A stretch of DNA of 64,000 nucleotides from Selenomonas sp. (GCF_024693525.1 NZ_JAILKR010000007.1:3521-67520), one strand, 5' to 3'; positions 1 to 8,546 are shown, numbered from the stretch's first letter. Numbers and translations: made by a program. Notes: a model not told the origin generated them from the letters alone.

Positions 1-1
1 C

Positions 2-220
2 AGAGGCAGAAGACCTCGTAGAAAAGTCTGCTCTTTCTGCGTAGACAAGGTCGAGCATATCGACTATAAAGACGTTGCAAAACTTCGCCGCTTCATTACG
101 GAGCGTGGCAAGATTTTACCGCGTCGTATCTCCGGCAACTGCGCTAAACATCAGCGTCAGGTTACCGTTGCAATCAAACGTGCACGCAACATTGCGCTGC
201 TGCCGTTTACTGCAGAGTAA
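2..220 (+). CDS. rpsR: 30S ribosomal protein S18 (5' truncated by window edge)
   Basis: This is a small-subunit ribosomal protein that binds 16S rRNA next to S6 on the platform of the 30S subunit. The reading frame is open from base 2 to a TAA at 218-220 and lacks only its first residues, which lie upstream of the window. The protein reads [10 protein letters not shown] near the start, then [18 protein letters not shown] and KHQRQV, which is the conserved S18 core, and ends [12 protein letters not shown]. The N-terminal CxxC (CSFC) is the zinc-type variant common in Firmicutes. It is followed by a clear hairpin terminator, so it is the last gene of its operon, normally rpsF-ssb-rpsR. I am very sure of the family. 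Confidence 0.95.
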   Translation, partial: RGRRPRRKVCSFCVDKVEHIDYKDVAKLRRFITERGKILPRRISGNCAKHQRQVTVAIKRARNIALLPFTAE

Positions 221-230
221 GAGATTTTCA

Positions 231-262
231 AGGTGTTGTACTAAAGGTACAGCACCTTTTTT
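231..262 (+). terminator. Rho-independent terminator of rpsR
   Basis: The arm AGGTGTTGTAC at 231-241 pairs with the arm ending AGCACCT at 251-257 around a short loop, and a run of six T follows at 257-262. It lies 10 bases after the rpsR stop. Confidence 0.85.
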
Positions 263-291
263 CTATTAAGGATGTAGGAGAAGGAAGCTTT

Positions 292-1854
292 ATGCAGAGT
301 CAAATTGAGACGGCTATGCGGATTTTTACGGACCCGCGGCATTTCAAACTGCGACTTTTTCTCGAGGGCAATGTCATTGGTATTTTTACTGGTTTAGTCA
401 TTGCGCTGTTCCGCTATCTTTTGGAATTGTCGGAGCGGTATACACCGCTTCTCTATGGCTGGCTGCGGGATAATCCGGAGTGGATTCCTGGCTGGGGCGC
501 TGTCTTGCTGGCTATTGGCTGGGTTCTTTACCGGATTGTTAAATGGGATGGCATGACCTCTGGGTCAGGTATCCCGCAAATCAAGGGAATTCTGATCGGT
601 AAAATGGATATGAATTGGGCCCGGGTGCTGTTGCTGAAATTTACCGGTGCCGTGCTTGGAATCGGTGCTGGCCTTTCGCTGGGCCGTGAGGGCCCCAGCG
701 TTCAGTTGGGCGCTTGTGTGGGGCAGGGGATAGGCCGGATGACGCATCGCTCCTTTGCAGAAAATCACTATATGCTGACGGCAGGCGCCGGTGCTGGTTT
801 GGCGGCGGCCTTCAATGCCCCGCTGGCTGGTGTGATATTTTGCCTGGAAGAACTCACCAAGAATTTTTCCCCCTTTGTGCTCATGGGAGCTATTGCGGCT
901 GCGGTAACGTCCACAACGGTCACCCAGTATTTTTTTGGCATGGAGCCAGTCTTCCATATGGGTGATATTCCCGTGGTTTCCACGGGCAGCATTTATATGC
1001 TGCTCATCCTTTTGGGGGCTTTTGTCGGAGTACTGGGGCTGGCGTTTAATCGCCTGCTGACACGGTCGCTGGATGGTTTTGCCACAGCGCCCGTGCCCGC
1101 CTGGTCAAAGTCCATGGTTCCGCTGCTTACCGCAGGGGTGCTGGGCTTTTGCCTGCCGGAGGTATTGGGCGGTGGCAGTCGATTGGTGGATTCCCTGGTG
1201 GTTACGGATTATTCCCTTTACTGGCTGCTGATTTTGCTGTTGGGAAAATTTTTCTTTACCATGCTTTGTTTTGGCTCGGGGGTTCCTGGAGGAATTTTCC
1301 TGCCGATGCTGGTGCTGGGAAGCGTTGGCGGTGCAATATTTGCCAAGCTGGCGGTTTTCTTTGGGGGCATGGAGCCAGTGTGGACGGTCAACTGCATTAT
1401 CTTTGGCATGGCCGCCTACTTTGCCTCGGTGGTCAAATCCCCGGTTACCGGGGCCGTGCTGATTATGGAGATGACGGGGTCCTTTGACCACATGCTGGCC
1501 TTGATTCTCGTATCCATGACGGCCTATCTGGTGGCAGACCTCACCAATGGTGAGCCGGTCTACGACATGCTGCTGAATCGCAGCTTGGCACTTCAGGCAA
1601 AGCTTGCCAGTGCTATCAAACATCGCCGCATTATGAGCGAGGTCATCGTCGGCATGGGCAGCCAGCTCGATGGCGCTTGCATACGCGAAGTCAAGTGGCC
1701 TTCGGGCAGCCTTATTGTCAATGTCAGCCGCGCTGGAGAGGATTTGGCACCAAATGGAGGTCTTTGCTTGAAGGAAGGCGATTACCTGTATATTTTAAGC
1801 GACGATGTCCATAAGAGCAGCTTAGAGTTGCTGGCCGCGGAAAAGTCTACTTGA
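292..1854 (+). CDS. ClC-family chloride/proton antiporter with C-terminal TrkA_C domain
   Basis: This is a multi-pass inner-membrane ClC protein of 520 aa, probably an H+/Cl- exchanger. The selectivity-filter loop GSGIP is at residues 91-95, the gating-glutamate loop GREGP at 131-135 (Glu133), and a Glu pair in CLEEL at 186-187 sits where the internal proton glutamate of bacterial exchangers lies, which favours exchange over a simple channel. A third filter segment, GVPGGIFLP, follows in the C-terminal half. Residues ~445-515 form a soluble TrkA_C-like domain (IREVKWPSGSLIV... EGDYLYIL), a ligand-binding regulatory module often attached to ClC proteins. The start follows AGGAG. A good promoter for the next gene overlaps its stop codon, so the two are probably separate transcription units. 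Confidence 0.9.
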   Translation: MQSQIETAMRIFTDPRHFKLRLFLEGNVIGIFTGLVIALFRYLLELSERYTPLLYGWLRDNPEWIPGWGAVLLAIGWVLYRIVKWDGMTSGSGIPQIKGILIGKMDMNWARVLLLKFTGAVLGIGAGLSLGREGPSVQLGACVGQGIGRMTHRSFAENHYMLTAGAGAGLAAAFNAPLAGVIFCLEELTKNFSPFVLMGAIAAAVTSTTVTQYFFGMEPVFHMGDIPVVSTGSIYMLLILLGAFVGVLGLAFNRLLTRSLDGFATAPVPAWSKSMVPLLTAGVLGFCLPEVLGGGSRLVDSLVVTDYSLYWLLILLLGKFFFTMLCFGSGVPGGIFLPMLVLGSVGGAIFAKLAVFFGGMEPVWTVNCIIFGMAAYFASVVKSPVTGAVLIMEMTGSFDHMLALILVSMTAYLVADLTNGEPVYDMLLNRSLALQAKLASAIKHRRIMSEVIVGMGSQLDGACIREVKWPSGSLIVNVSRAGEDLAPNGGLCLKEGDYLYILSDDVHKSSLELLAAEKST

Positions 1855-1879
1855 TAATTTTAAATAGATTTAGTACAAT
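1851..1879 (+). promoter_or_regulatory. Sigma-70-type promoter for the DeoR/LtaS-like pair
   Basis: TTGATA at 1851-1856 and TACAAT at 1874-1879 are separated by exactly 17 bases. The -35 hexamer overlaps the ClC stop codon. The position suits transcription of the regulator at 1943. Confidence 0.6.
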
Positions 1880-1942
1880 AGTCGTACAACAAGAACAAAC
1901 AATAAACACAGTTTCTAGGAAGATTATAGGAGTGATTGTCCG

Positions 1943-2710
1943 ATGTTTTTGGAAGAACGCCAAGAGATTATTCTCAATATGCTTGCCCGTGACGGCAAGG
2001 TTCGTGTCCGCGAACTCAGCGAGAAGTTCAAGGTAACGGAAGACTGCATCCGCAAGGATTTGGGTGCCCTCGAGAAAAAGGGAAAACTCAAACGCACGTA
2101 TGGTGGTGCTGTCCGCATTCGTGAAAACAGCCATATGGTTGAAGTCAGCAAACATCGCAACACGGATGTTGAGGCAAAACAGCGCATCGCTCAGGCTGCC
2201 GTAAAACTCATCCACGAGAAGGATATGGTATTCCTCGACATTTCCACCAGCAACCTGGCCATTGCTGAATTGCTGGTAAAGATGGATCAGGATATCACGG
2301 TAGTTACGAACATGATTGATATTCTCGTAGTCCTCGCCCGCAATCCGAAAATCCGCGTGGTATTTGCTGGCGGTAAAATCAACAAGAGCCGTGATGGTTT
2401 CTGGGGCGGCATGACCCTCGACTTCATCTCTCACCTCAAACCGGATATCGCTTTCGTCGGTGCCGTAGGCGTTGATGTCAAGGAGAACAGTGTTTCCACT
2501 TACGATATCGACGACGGTATCAACAAGGCATCCATCATCCGTCACAGTAAGAAGGCTTACGTTGTCGCTGAGGCACGCAAGCTCAGTACGGATGGCAACT
2601 ACAACTACACGTCTCTGGACACGCTTTCCGGCTTGATTACGGATACGCTGCCGGCCCGGGACATTCAGGATGCAGCTGATTCTTACGGGGTTGAGATTAT
2701 CCTGCCATGA
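1943..2710 (+). CDS. DeoR-family transcriptional regulator
   Basis: A 255-aa cytoplasmic DNA-binding regulator. Residues ~3-57 form the typical DeoR winged helix-turn-helix (ERQEIILNML, then VRVRELSEKF, then DCIRKDLGAL, ending KRTYGGAV), and residues ~75-235 form the DeoRC sugar-phosphate-sensing domain. Family members usually respond to a phosphorylated sugar and control sugar-use genes. Here the stop codon overlaps the start of the downstream LtaS-like phosphotransferase (ATGA at 2707-2710), which implies translational coupling and suggests that the regulator governs an envelope-modifying enzyme. That pairing is unusual for DeoR. The effector cannot be told from the sequence. Confidence 0.9.
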   Translation: MFLEERQEIILNMLARDGKVRVRELSEKFKVTEDCIRKDLGALEKKGKLKRTYGGAVRIRENSHMVEVSKHRNTDVEAKQRIAQAAVKLIHEKDMVFLDISTSNLAIAELLVKMDQDITVVTNMIDILVVLARNPKIRVVFAGGKINKSRDGFWGGMTLDFISHLKPDIAFVGAVGVDVKENSVSTYDIDDGINKASIIRHSKKAYVVAEARKLSTDGNYNYTSLDTLSGLITDTLPARDIQDAADSYGVEIILP

Positions 2711-4728
2711 AGATCTCATTTCCCGCACGATTGAGCTGGGAAAATTTTCATACGGTAATGCTGAAAGGACTGAAGGTATATGCATTTTACCTGGCAGTCC
2801 TTTCCCTTTTCCGGCTCGTTTTTATTTTTCTTTTGCAAAGTTATATGGGGCCTGCCAGCGGCATGGGCGATATCCTGCTGGCACTTTGGCGGGGAAGCCG
2901 TCTGTCGATGCAGACAGCGGGCTGTTTGGCACTGGTCAGTTTTCTGCCGGCCCTGTTTCTGCATTACCTATTGCCGAAGCTTGAATGGTTCAGTTGGCGC
3001 GTGCTGAATGGGCTGCTGCTAGCGATGCTGAGTATTCTCTATGTAGCCAGTTTCCCTTTTTACCGCCAATTCCGCATGAATTTCAATCAGATGATTTTTA
3101 ACGGAGCCAACGATGATATCTATGCCCTGTTCATTACCATGATTCAGCAGTATTGGCTGCCCGTTCGTTTGGCAGGAGCCCTGCTGTTGGCCTATGGCCT
3201 ATGGCGGCTGCTCATGGCATGGCTCAAGTGGACGCCGCTGGAAAATTTCCTGCGGTTGATGCGTCTGCCCTTGGTGGTGCGGCTGCTGGGACGGTTGGCG
3301 TTCCTGGCGGGTGTGTATGTATCGGTAATGCTGGGAATCTTTGGCGGCAGCCTTGGCTGGCAGACCGCTGTGGATTGGGAAAATGCCGGTGTGACGAAGG
3401 ATGAATTCCTCAACGAGGCGATTTTGGACAACCCTCAGGCAGTTTATCGTGCCTGGAACCTAAACCACCGCATGCTGGCCTGCAATGGTTTGGATTTTAC
3501 GGTGGAAGATATTCGCAGTCTGGCTGCACTGCTTTCGGGACGGCAGCCGGATAGCGATGATTTGGATGTTTATTTGCAGAAAATAGCTGGTGGGGCGCAG
3601 CTTGAGCAGCCTTCCCATGTCTTTGTGATTCTGTCGGAGAGCTTTGCCAACTGGCCGCTGCTCGATAAATACAAAAACATCCCGATTTCCCAGGGTATGC
3701 GTGCTCTGCTGGCAGAGGAGGATACGGACTATTGCCCGACTTTCCTGCCCAATGGTGCCAGCACTGTGTCGGCAGTTACCGGCGTGGTTACAGGCTTTGC
3801 CGATGCCAATCTGTACCTGACGACGATGCCGGAATCCTTTAAGGAGCCCTATGTGACCGCCAGCGCTCCGCAGATGGAGAAGCTAGGATATGCGACCAAT
3901 TTCTGGTATGCGGGGCCTGCTACCTGGGAGCGAATCGGCGCCTTTACCCAGGCCCAGGGCTTTGATCATTTCTACAGCCGGGGCGATTTTGGCGATGTTC
4001 CAGGCAGTGTCTGGGGCTGTGAGGATGAATATCTCTATGACCAGGTATTAAAGGGCTTAAGTGATGCGCCGAGTTTCAATGTGATTCTCAATGCGTCGAA
4101 TCATTCCCCGTATGATGTCGATGTGGAGGCGAAGGGCTTTGATAAAGAGGCGGTGCGGGCAACGCTGCCGCCAGAGGCGCAAAATGATGAAGAGCTTCTG
4201 CGGGAGCTGGGGCATTACTGGTATGCCGATAGGGAACTAGCTAGGTTCGTCAAAGCCGTCAAGGCAAAATATCCGGACAGCCTTATCGTCATCGTCGGGG
4301 ACCATGGGGATCGGTATAATATCGATAAGACCCCATCGACCTATGAACGCTATGGCATTCCCTTTATCCTTACGGGCAAAGGTGTCCATAAAGGAACTTT
4401 GCTGGCAGATTCTGCTGGCAGCCAGATTGATATCATGCCGACGATTTTCGAGCTCATTGCCCCCAAGGGCTTTACCTACATGTCCGTGGGCTCAAGTCTC
4501 ACAACGGGGAACCGCCGTGGCGTCAACTACGGTTTTTGGATTACCCGGAACGCGGTGGGCAAGGCCGATACGGTGCCGCTTTTGCCGGAGTCGTTAAATG
4601 GCGGGGAACCGCCTGTCATCGATGACCAGGCTATGCAGGACTACATCAATGCTGTGCGCAGCATTTCCTGGTGGCGTCCGAAATACGGCCCAATCCTCGA
4701 TGCATCACGATTGGAAGGACGGGAGTGA
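2707..4728 (+). CDS. LtaS-like membrane phosphotransferase (sulfatase fold), paralogue 1
   Basis: A 673-aa polytopic protein with about five N-terminal membrane segments (residues ~15-225) and an extracytoplasmic alkaline-phosphatase/sulfatase-fold domain. Predicted metal and catalytic residues are Glu311 in LSES, nucleophile Thr353 in NGAST, and Asp532-His533 in GDHGD. Enzymes of this family (LtaS, OpgB) move phosphoglycerol, or a related phospho-alcohol, from a phospholipid onto a glycan. In a diderm with LPS the acceptor is more likely LPS or a periplasmic glucan than lipoteichoic acid; this is inference. Two paralogues lie at 29669 and 40544, sharing features such as INPTI/ILPTI-MELIAPK near the C terminus. 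It is coupled to the DeoR gene upstream. Confidence 0.85.
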   Translation: MKISFPARLSWENFHTVMLKGLKVYAFYLAVLSLFRLVFIFLLQSYMGPASGMGDILLALWRGSRLSMQTAGCLALVSFLPALFLHYLLPKLEWFSWRVLNGLLLAMLSILYVASFPFYRQFRMNFNQMIFNGANDDIYALFITMIQQYWLPVRLAGALLLAYGLWRLLMAWLKWTPLENFLRLMRLPLVVRLLGRLAFLAGVYVSVMLGIFGGSLGWQTAVDWENAGVTKDEFLNEAILDNPQAVYRAWNLNHRMLACNGLDFTVEDIRSLAALLSGRQPDSDDLDVYLQKIAGGAQLEQPSHVFVILSESFANWPLLDKYKNIPISQGMRALLAEEDTDYCPTFLPNGASTVSAVTGVVTGFADANLYLTTMPESFKEPYVTASAPQMEKLGYATNFWYAGPATWERIGAFTQAQGFDHFYSRGDFGDVPGSVWGCEDEYLYDQVLKGLSDAPSFNVILNASNHSPYDVDVEAKGFDKEAVRATLPPEAQNDEELLRELGHYWYADRELARFVKAVKAKYPDSLIVIVGDHGDRYNIDKTPSTYERYGIPFILTGKGVHKGTLLADSAGSQIDIMPTIFELIAPKGFTYMSVGSSLTTGNRRGVNYGFWITRNAVGKADTVPLLPESLNGGEPPVIDDQAMQDYINAVRSISWWRPKYGPILDASRLEGRE

Positions 4729-4732
4729 GCCG

Positions 4733-5635
4733 ATGATTTCTTTGGGCAATTGCAATCTGTGCCCGCGGCAGTGCGGGGTAGACCGGTCAGTGTCCGTTGG
4801 TTTTTGCGGTGCTGGAGCTAAGGCCCGCATTGCCTTGGTATCCCTTCATCCTTGGGAGGAACCTTGCCTGGTAGGGGATAAAGGTGCTGGCACGGTGTTT
4901 TTCTCCTATTGCAATCTTCGCTGCTGCTACTGCCAGAACCATGCTATCAGTCATGGAGGAAAGGGCGAGGAGGTAACGGATGAACGCCTGGCGGAGATTT
5001 TTTGCGAACAGCAGGCGCGGGGGGCGGCTACTCTTGACCTGGTTACCCCTACCCATTACGTGCCGCAGATTATTCACGGGTTGGACCTGGCGCGGGAAAG
5101 GGGCTTTTCCCTGCCGGTGGTCTATAATTCCGGCGCCTATGATTCGGTGGAGACCATTGAGGCTCTGCGCGGCTATGTGGATATTTTCCTGCCGGATTTG
5201 AAATATGTGGACGGGGAGTCGGCGGCGGAATATTCGCTGGCACCGGATTATTTTGAGAGGGCTGCCGATGCAATACGCCGTATGGTGGCGATTGCTGGCC
5301 CCATTCAGTTTGATGAAAGCGGACGTATGATCCGCGGGGTGCTGGTGCGTCATTTGGTTTTGCCGGGACATCGCCATGAGAGCATGAAGGCGCTGGATTG
5401 GTTATGGCAGGAATTTGGCAACGACATCCAGATCAGTTTGATGAATCAGTATACGCCCATGTACCGCGCGGCTGAGCATAAAGGTATGAACCGGAAACTC
5501 ACTACGTTTGAATATGAGTCGGTGGTGGATCACGCGGTGGAGCTGGGGATTACCAATTGTTATGTTCAGCAGGGACAGACTGCGTCAGAAAAATTCGTGC
5601 CTAAGTTTAACGGTGCGGGTGTGAAACGAATATAG
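4733..5635 (+). CDS. Radical SAM protein, PflX-like (COG1313-type putative activating enzyme)
   Basis: A 300-aa radical S-adenosylmethionine protein. The N terminus CNLCPRQCGVDR is typical of the PflX group, and the cluster-binding CxxxCxxC appears as CNLRCCYC. The C-terminal part (MNQYTPMYRA, then NCYVQQGQ) also fits that family, long annotated as a pyruvate formate-lyase activating enzyme homologue; its real substrate is not established. The ATG at 4733 is chosen because it starts the conserved cysteine region, follows GGGAGTGAG, and lies just after the LtaS-like stop at 4728; the open frame extends further upstream only by overlapping that gene. A hairpin terminator follows. Family call secure, function not. 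Confidence 0.85.
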   Translation: MISLGNCNLCPRQCGVDRSVSVGFCGAGAKARIALVSLHPWEEPCLVGDKGAGTVFFSYCNLRCCYCQNHAISHGGKGEEVTDERLAEIFCEQQARGAATLDLVTPTHYVPQIIHGLDLARERGFSLPVVYNSGAYDSVETIEALRGYVDIFLPDLKYVDGESAAEYSLAPDYFERAADAIRRMVAIAGPIQFDESGRMIRGVLVRHLVLPGHRHESMKALDWLWQEFGNDIQISLMNQYTPMYRAAEHKGMNRKLTTFEYESVVDHAVELGITNCYVQQGQTASEKFVPKFNGAGVKRI

Positions 5636-5643
5636 ATACAGAA

Positions 5644-5676
5644 AAGCCATGCTGAAATAAATCAGCATGGCTTTTT
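5644..5676 (+). terminator. Rho-independent terminator
   Basis: Perfect 12-bp stem (AAGCCATGCTGA at 5644-5655 with its complement at 5662-5673) around a 6-base loop, followed by T residues. It closes the radical SAM gene and directly abuts the large palindromic element. Confidence 0.9.
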
Positions 5677-5731
5677 CTAAATTACCGTTTGCAGGGGAGT
5701 AGTACCCAGTTCGTGTTCGAGGTAAGTCGCC

Positions 5732-5930
5732 GGCGGCGAGGGCCCCAGTACCAACGCTTCACCGGTGACAACCCGCTACAAGAAATTTTTGCCTTTTAAT
5801 TAAGAGTTGGAAAACAGTTAAACGCGCTTCGCTTGGACGAAACTGCTTTTCCAACGAGAACGCCGGCAAAAATTTCTTGCTTCACGCGGAACGTCAAGGC
5901 TCCGCTTATGGTACTGGGGCCCCCGCCGCC
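5732..5930. repeat. Long hairpin copy 1
   Basis: Three nested stems: outer 5732-5752 with 5910-5930 (20 of 21 pairs, includes GGCCCCAGTACC), middle 5779-5793 with 5865-5879 (15 perfect pairs, CAAGAAATTTTTGCC), inner 5806-5819 with 5841-5855 (one bulge). The apical loop is 5820-5840. Confidence 0.85.
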
Positions 5931-5999
5931 TCGGTTAGAGCCGTCACGAATTGCTGCACCCTCGGAGGGTAGAGCCCTGCGAAACTTGCCACAGACTCA

Positions 6000-6200
6000 G
6001 CCGCCGCTAGGGGCAGTGCCATAAACGAAGCGTTTGATGTTTTCCGTGAAGAACGAAATTTTTATCCTCAACGCTCGTCGAAAAATTGCTATCGTTCAAG
6101 CGCAGCGCGTTTTGCAACTTTTTCGATGCTTAATTAAGGATAAAAATTTCGTTTAGGAAAACATCTCCCGTGGAGTGTTGGCACTGTCCCTAGCGGCGGC
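6000..6200. repeat. Long hairpin copy 2 (inverted relative to copy 1)
   Basis: Outer stem 6000-6021 with 6179-6200 (21 of 22, the exception being a G-T pair), then 6036-6045 with 6156-6165 (10 bp), then 6052-6067 with 6138-6153 (16 perfect pairs, AACGAAATTTTTATCC), then 6078-6089 with 6114-6126. Several pairs differ from copy 1 on both strands, so pairing is kept despite divergence. Confidence 0.85.
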
Positions 6201-6262
6201 GAAGAGTTGCTTCGAATGAGACCTGCAAACTGTAATTTCACAGTCCCTTTTACAAGGCATAT

Positions 6263-7447
6263 TTAGTGATTGGCCAACTGATAGATTTCGATGGCGGCCG
6301 CTTTGTCCAGAGGATGGAAGTTGCCGAGTTTTTTGGTGTCTTCAGCAGTAGCCATGTCCGCCAAGTATTCGATGCTTCGCTTGTCTTGGATGCCGATGCC
6401 GAGTTCGGTGAAGTTGGTGGGCATGTCCAGCGAGCGGAAATATTCGACCGTTTTTTCAATGCCGGCTTTAGCCTTCTCGGCGGTAGTGCCGGTGGTGATA
6501 TTCCAGATGCGTTCTGCGTAGGTGGCAAAGCGCTCTGGGTCATCCTGCCATACATACTGTGCCCAGGCTGGCCAGATGGTGGTGAGCGATGCGCCGTGGG
6601 TGACGTCGAACTTGCCGCTGAGTTCGTGGCCCAGTTTGTGACAGGTGAAGTCTTTGCAGCGTCCGAGTTCCGTGAAGTTGCAGTGGGAAACACTGCCGCA
6701 CCACATGATTTCGCTCATGGCATCGTAGTTGGTCTGATCTTCGACCGCAATTTTCGTCTGGGTGATGATGTTTTTCATAAGAGATTCGGCAACCATATCC
6801 GTGAAGGCATTTACTTCCTTGACGCTGGTGAAATAGCGCTCGAGGGTGTGCATGAGAATATCGCAGCTGCCGCAGACCAGTTGTTTTTTCGGAACCGTAT
6901 AGGTAAGTTCCGGATTCATGAAGGCGATGGCTGGGCGGTTGAATGGCGTGTTAAGGCCTGCTTTTTTGCCGGTTTCCTCGTTGGTGATGACAGCAGAGTC
7001 GCTGGTTTCACTGCCGGCTGCTGCCAGTGTCAGGATGCTGGCTACAGGCATGGATTTAGTCAGTTTCGCGCGTCCGCTCCAGAAGTCCCAGACATCCGTG
7101 CCGGGGTTGGCAGTACCGTGGGCGATGGCCTTGGCTGAATCGATGACGCTGCCGCCGCCGATTGCTAGGATAAAATCGGCCTGGAAGGCCGTAGCCATGC
7201 GCACGCCTTGACGTACCAGGGAAAGGCGCGGATTAGGCTGGACGCCGCCCATAACCTGGAAGGCCAGTCCGGATGCCAGCAGGATGCGTTCGACTTTGGA
7301 AAGCAGACCGGATTTTACCACACTGCCGCCGCCGTAGAGGACGAAAATCCGGTTGGCGCCATAAGCGTGCAGTTTATCGGCAACTTGTTCTTCAGCACCG
7401 CGTCCAAAGACGATTTCTGTCGGGCATTTAAAATTGAAATTCTGCAT
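6263..7447 (-). CDS. Iron-containing alcohol dehydrogenase (BdhA/YqhD-like)
   Basis: A 394-aa cytoplasmic group III alcohol dehydrogenase, expected to reduce aldehydes such as butyraldehyde or acetaldehyde with NAD(P)H. The nucleotide-binding glycine run is GGGSVIDSAKAI, and metal ligands are visible as the Asp and His of CDILMH and the two His of CHKLGHEL...VTHGAS. Overall length and the N-terminal FNFKCPTEIVFG fit the butanol dehydrogenase/YqhD branch, which usually prefers NADPH. It is the only gene on the minus strand in this part of the window, is transcribed towards the palindromic element, and has a perfect AGGAGG site 5' of its ATG. Its role is probably disposal of fermentation electrons; the substrate is not determined. 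Confidence 0.9.
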   Translation of the reverse strand: MQNFNFKCPTEIVFGRGAEEQVADKLHAYGANRIFVLYGGGSVVKSGLLSKVERILLASGLAFQVMGGVQPNPRLSLVRQGVRMATAFQADFILAIGGGSVIDSAKAIAHGTANPGTDVWDFWSGRAKLTKSMPVASILTLAAAGSETSDSAVITNEETGKKAGLNTPFNRPAIAFMNPELTYTVPKKQLVCGSCDILMHTLERYFTSVKEVNAFTDMVAESLMKNIITQTKIAVEDQTNYDAMSEIMWCGSVSHCNFTELGRCKDFTCHKLGHELSGKFDVTHGASLTTIWPAWAQYVWQDDPERFATYAERIWNITTGTTAEKAKAGIEKTVEYFRSLDMPTNFTELGIGIQDKRSIEYLADMATAEDTKKLGNFHPLDKAAAIEIYQLANH

Positions 7448-7481
7448 GGAAGAACCTCCTTTTGGTTTACATTCGCTCTTA

Positions 7482-7511
7482 ATTATAACGCTATTGGTTT
7501 AATTTTGCCAA
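7482..7511 (-). promoter_or_regulatory. Promoter of the alcohol dehydrogenase gene
   Basis: On the minus strand TTGGCA (7506-7511) and TATAAT (7482-7487) are 18 bases apart, ~35 bases upstream of the ATG. Confidence 0.6.
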
Positions 7512-7628
7512 ATATAAAATTCACAGCTCCGTTTGTAATAGTGTTCACCAAAATTTGGCGAAGGTGTAGCCAAGGACAGGTCTTTCTGTTAAAATCTAGT
7601 CTTGTCGGCGTCGATTTTCTTTAGGAGA

Positions 7629-7658
7629 TTGATGGGCTGGCAGGATTGAACGTATAGT
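7629..7658 (+). promoter_or_regulatory. Candidate promoter of the EamA gene
   Basis: TTGATG at 7629-7634 and TATAGT at 7653-7658 with an 18-base spacer, 21 bases before the start codon at 7680. Moderate match only. Confidence 0.4.
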
Positions 7659-7679
7659 AAGGAAAATGGAGAATTCTAA

Positions 7680-8546
7680 ATGACTACAAAACGTGCAGAG
7701 ATGCTCATGTTATTGGTGACCTTTTGCTGGGGTTCTTCTTATTTATTTATGAAGGAAGGACTGGCATCGATTGGTCCTTTCACACTGATTGCCTATCGGT
7801 TCCTCATTGCCTTTGCGGCTTCGGCTGTTTTTCTGGGAAAGGCTTGGTGCAGTGTCAGCTGGGAACTGCTGAAGGCCGGTTTTATTGTTGGTTCCATTGT
7901 GGTGGTATCCTTTGGTGCCATGGTTATTGGACTGGAGTCGACGACGACTTCCAACGCAGGCTTCATTACGAGTCTGATGGTAGTATTTATTCCCTTTGTG
8001 GAACGATACGTTTACCACCGTCCGCTACAGCGGGGGATTTTGGGAACATCGGCACTTTCCGTGATGGGAATTGGCTTTTTGACTCTCCACGATGGGCTGC
8101 ACGTCAATCCGGGTGACCTTTTGTGTCTGGCTGGAGCAATGATAAATGCTGGGCAGGTTTGCTATATGAGCCGACTGCTTACAAGATTAGACCCACTGCA
8201 GTTGGGGGTTATCCAGTTTGGCGTAGCGGGAGTTTGGGGACTGTTGCTCTCGCTGCTGTTGGAGACGCCGGCGTTGCCGGCTGGTGGTTCCGGTTGGTTT
8301 GCGATGCTGTATTTGGGCCTTATCTGTTCGGCCTTTGGCTTTATTGCGCAAATGGTGGCCCAGAAGTATACCTCGGCGGAACGGGTGGGAATCCTCTTCT
8401 GCCTAGAGCCGGTTTTTGCAGCTATGATTGGCGTCATTTATCTTCATGAGCCCTTCAGCTTGAGCAGCTTTATTGGTGCAGTATTGGTATTGACCGGTGT
8501 AATCCTGTCGGGAAGAGTGGGGAAAAAACAGACTGCGGAAGCATGA
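7680..8546 (+). CDS. DMT-superfamily EamA transporter
   Basis: A 288-aa inner-membrane protein with ten predicted helices in two EamA repeats (residues ~5-135 and ~150-278). The family exports amino acids or small metabolites; the start FCWGSSYLFMKEGL and the motif CLEPVFAAMIGVIYLHEPFS in the second repeat (given here only as a family hallmark) are typical. It stands alone between a divergent dehydrogenase and a strong terminator. The ribosome site GGAGA is modest. Substrate unknown. Confidence 0.85.
   Translation: MTTKRAEMLMLLVTFCWGSSYLFMKEGLASIGPFTLIAYRFLIAFAASAVFLGKAWCSVSWELLKAGFIVGSIVVVSFGAMVIGLESTTTSNAGFITSLMVVFIPFVERYVYHRPLQRGILGTSALSVMGIGFLTLHDGLHVNPGDLLCLAGAMINAGQVCYMSRLLTRLDPLQLGVIQFGVAGVWGLLLSLLLETPALPAGGSGWFAMLYLGLICSAFGFIAQMVAQKYTSAERVGILFCLEPVFAAMIGVIYLHEPFSLSSFIGAVLVLTGVILSGRVGKKQTAEA

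Larger units (their letters stand above)
5679..6238. repeat. 560-bp non-coding element: inverted pair of long hairpins within 17-bp terminal inverted repeats
   Basis: This stretch holds no credible gene. Its ends are near-perfect inverted repeats: AAATTACCGTTTGCAGG at 5679-5695 matches the complement of 6222-6238 at 16 of 17 positions. Inside lie two long hairpins (5732-5930 and 6000-6200). Reading the second on the other strand shows that it is a diverged copy of the first: both contain a GC-rich outer stem, GAAATTTTT in the inner stem, TTAATTAAG, and a loop AAACGCGCT.CGCTTG.ACG. The centre, ~5935-5999, is unpaired apart from CCCTCGGAGGG. I saw no transposase and no clear target duplication. 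It could be a MITE-like mobile element or a structured repeat acting at DNA or RNA level. I do not recognise a named family. Confidence 0.85.

Noticed and set aside
1847..2785. Long minus-strand open frame across the DeoR gene
   Set aside because: It is the antisense of a complete DeoR gene with clear helix-turn-helix; no ribosome site or family signal on the minus strand.
4775..4790. ACCGGTCAG in the radical SAM gene as another copy of the element's palindrome
   Set aside because: It matches only part of TTGACCGGTCAA, lies inside well-conserved coding sequence and is outside the element.
5833..6024. 63-codon open frame inside the palindromic element
   Set aside because: It spans hairpin arms, is proline- and arginine-rich by accident of GC stems, and has no ribosome site.
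5679..6238. CRISPR array or tandem repeat
   Set aside because: There are only two copies, in inverted orientation, with no regular spacers and no cas genes in the window.
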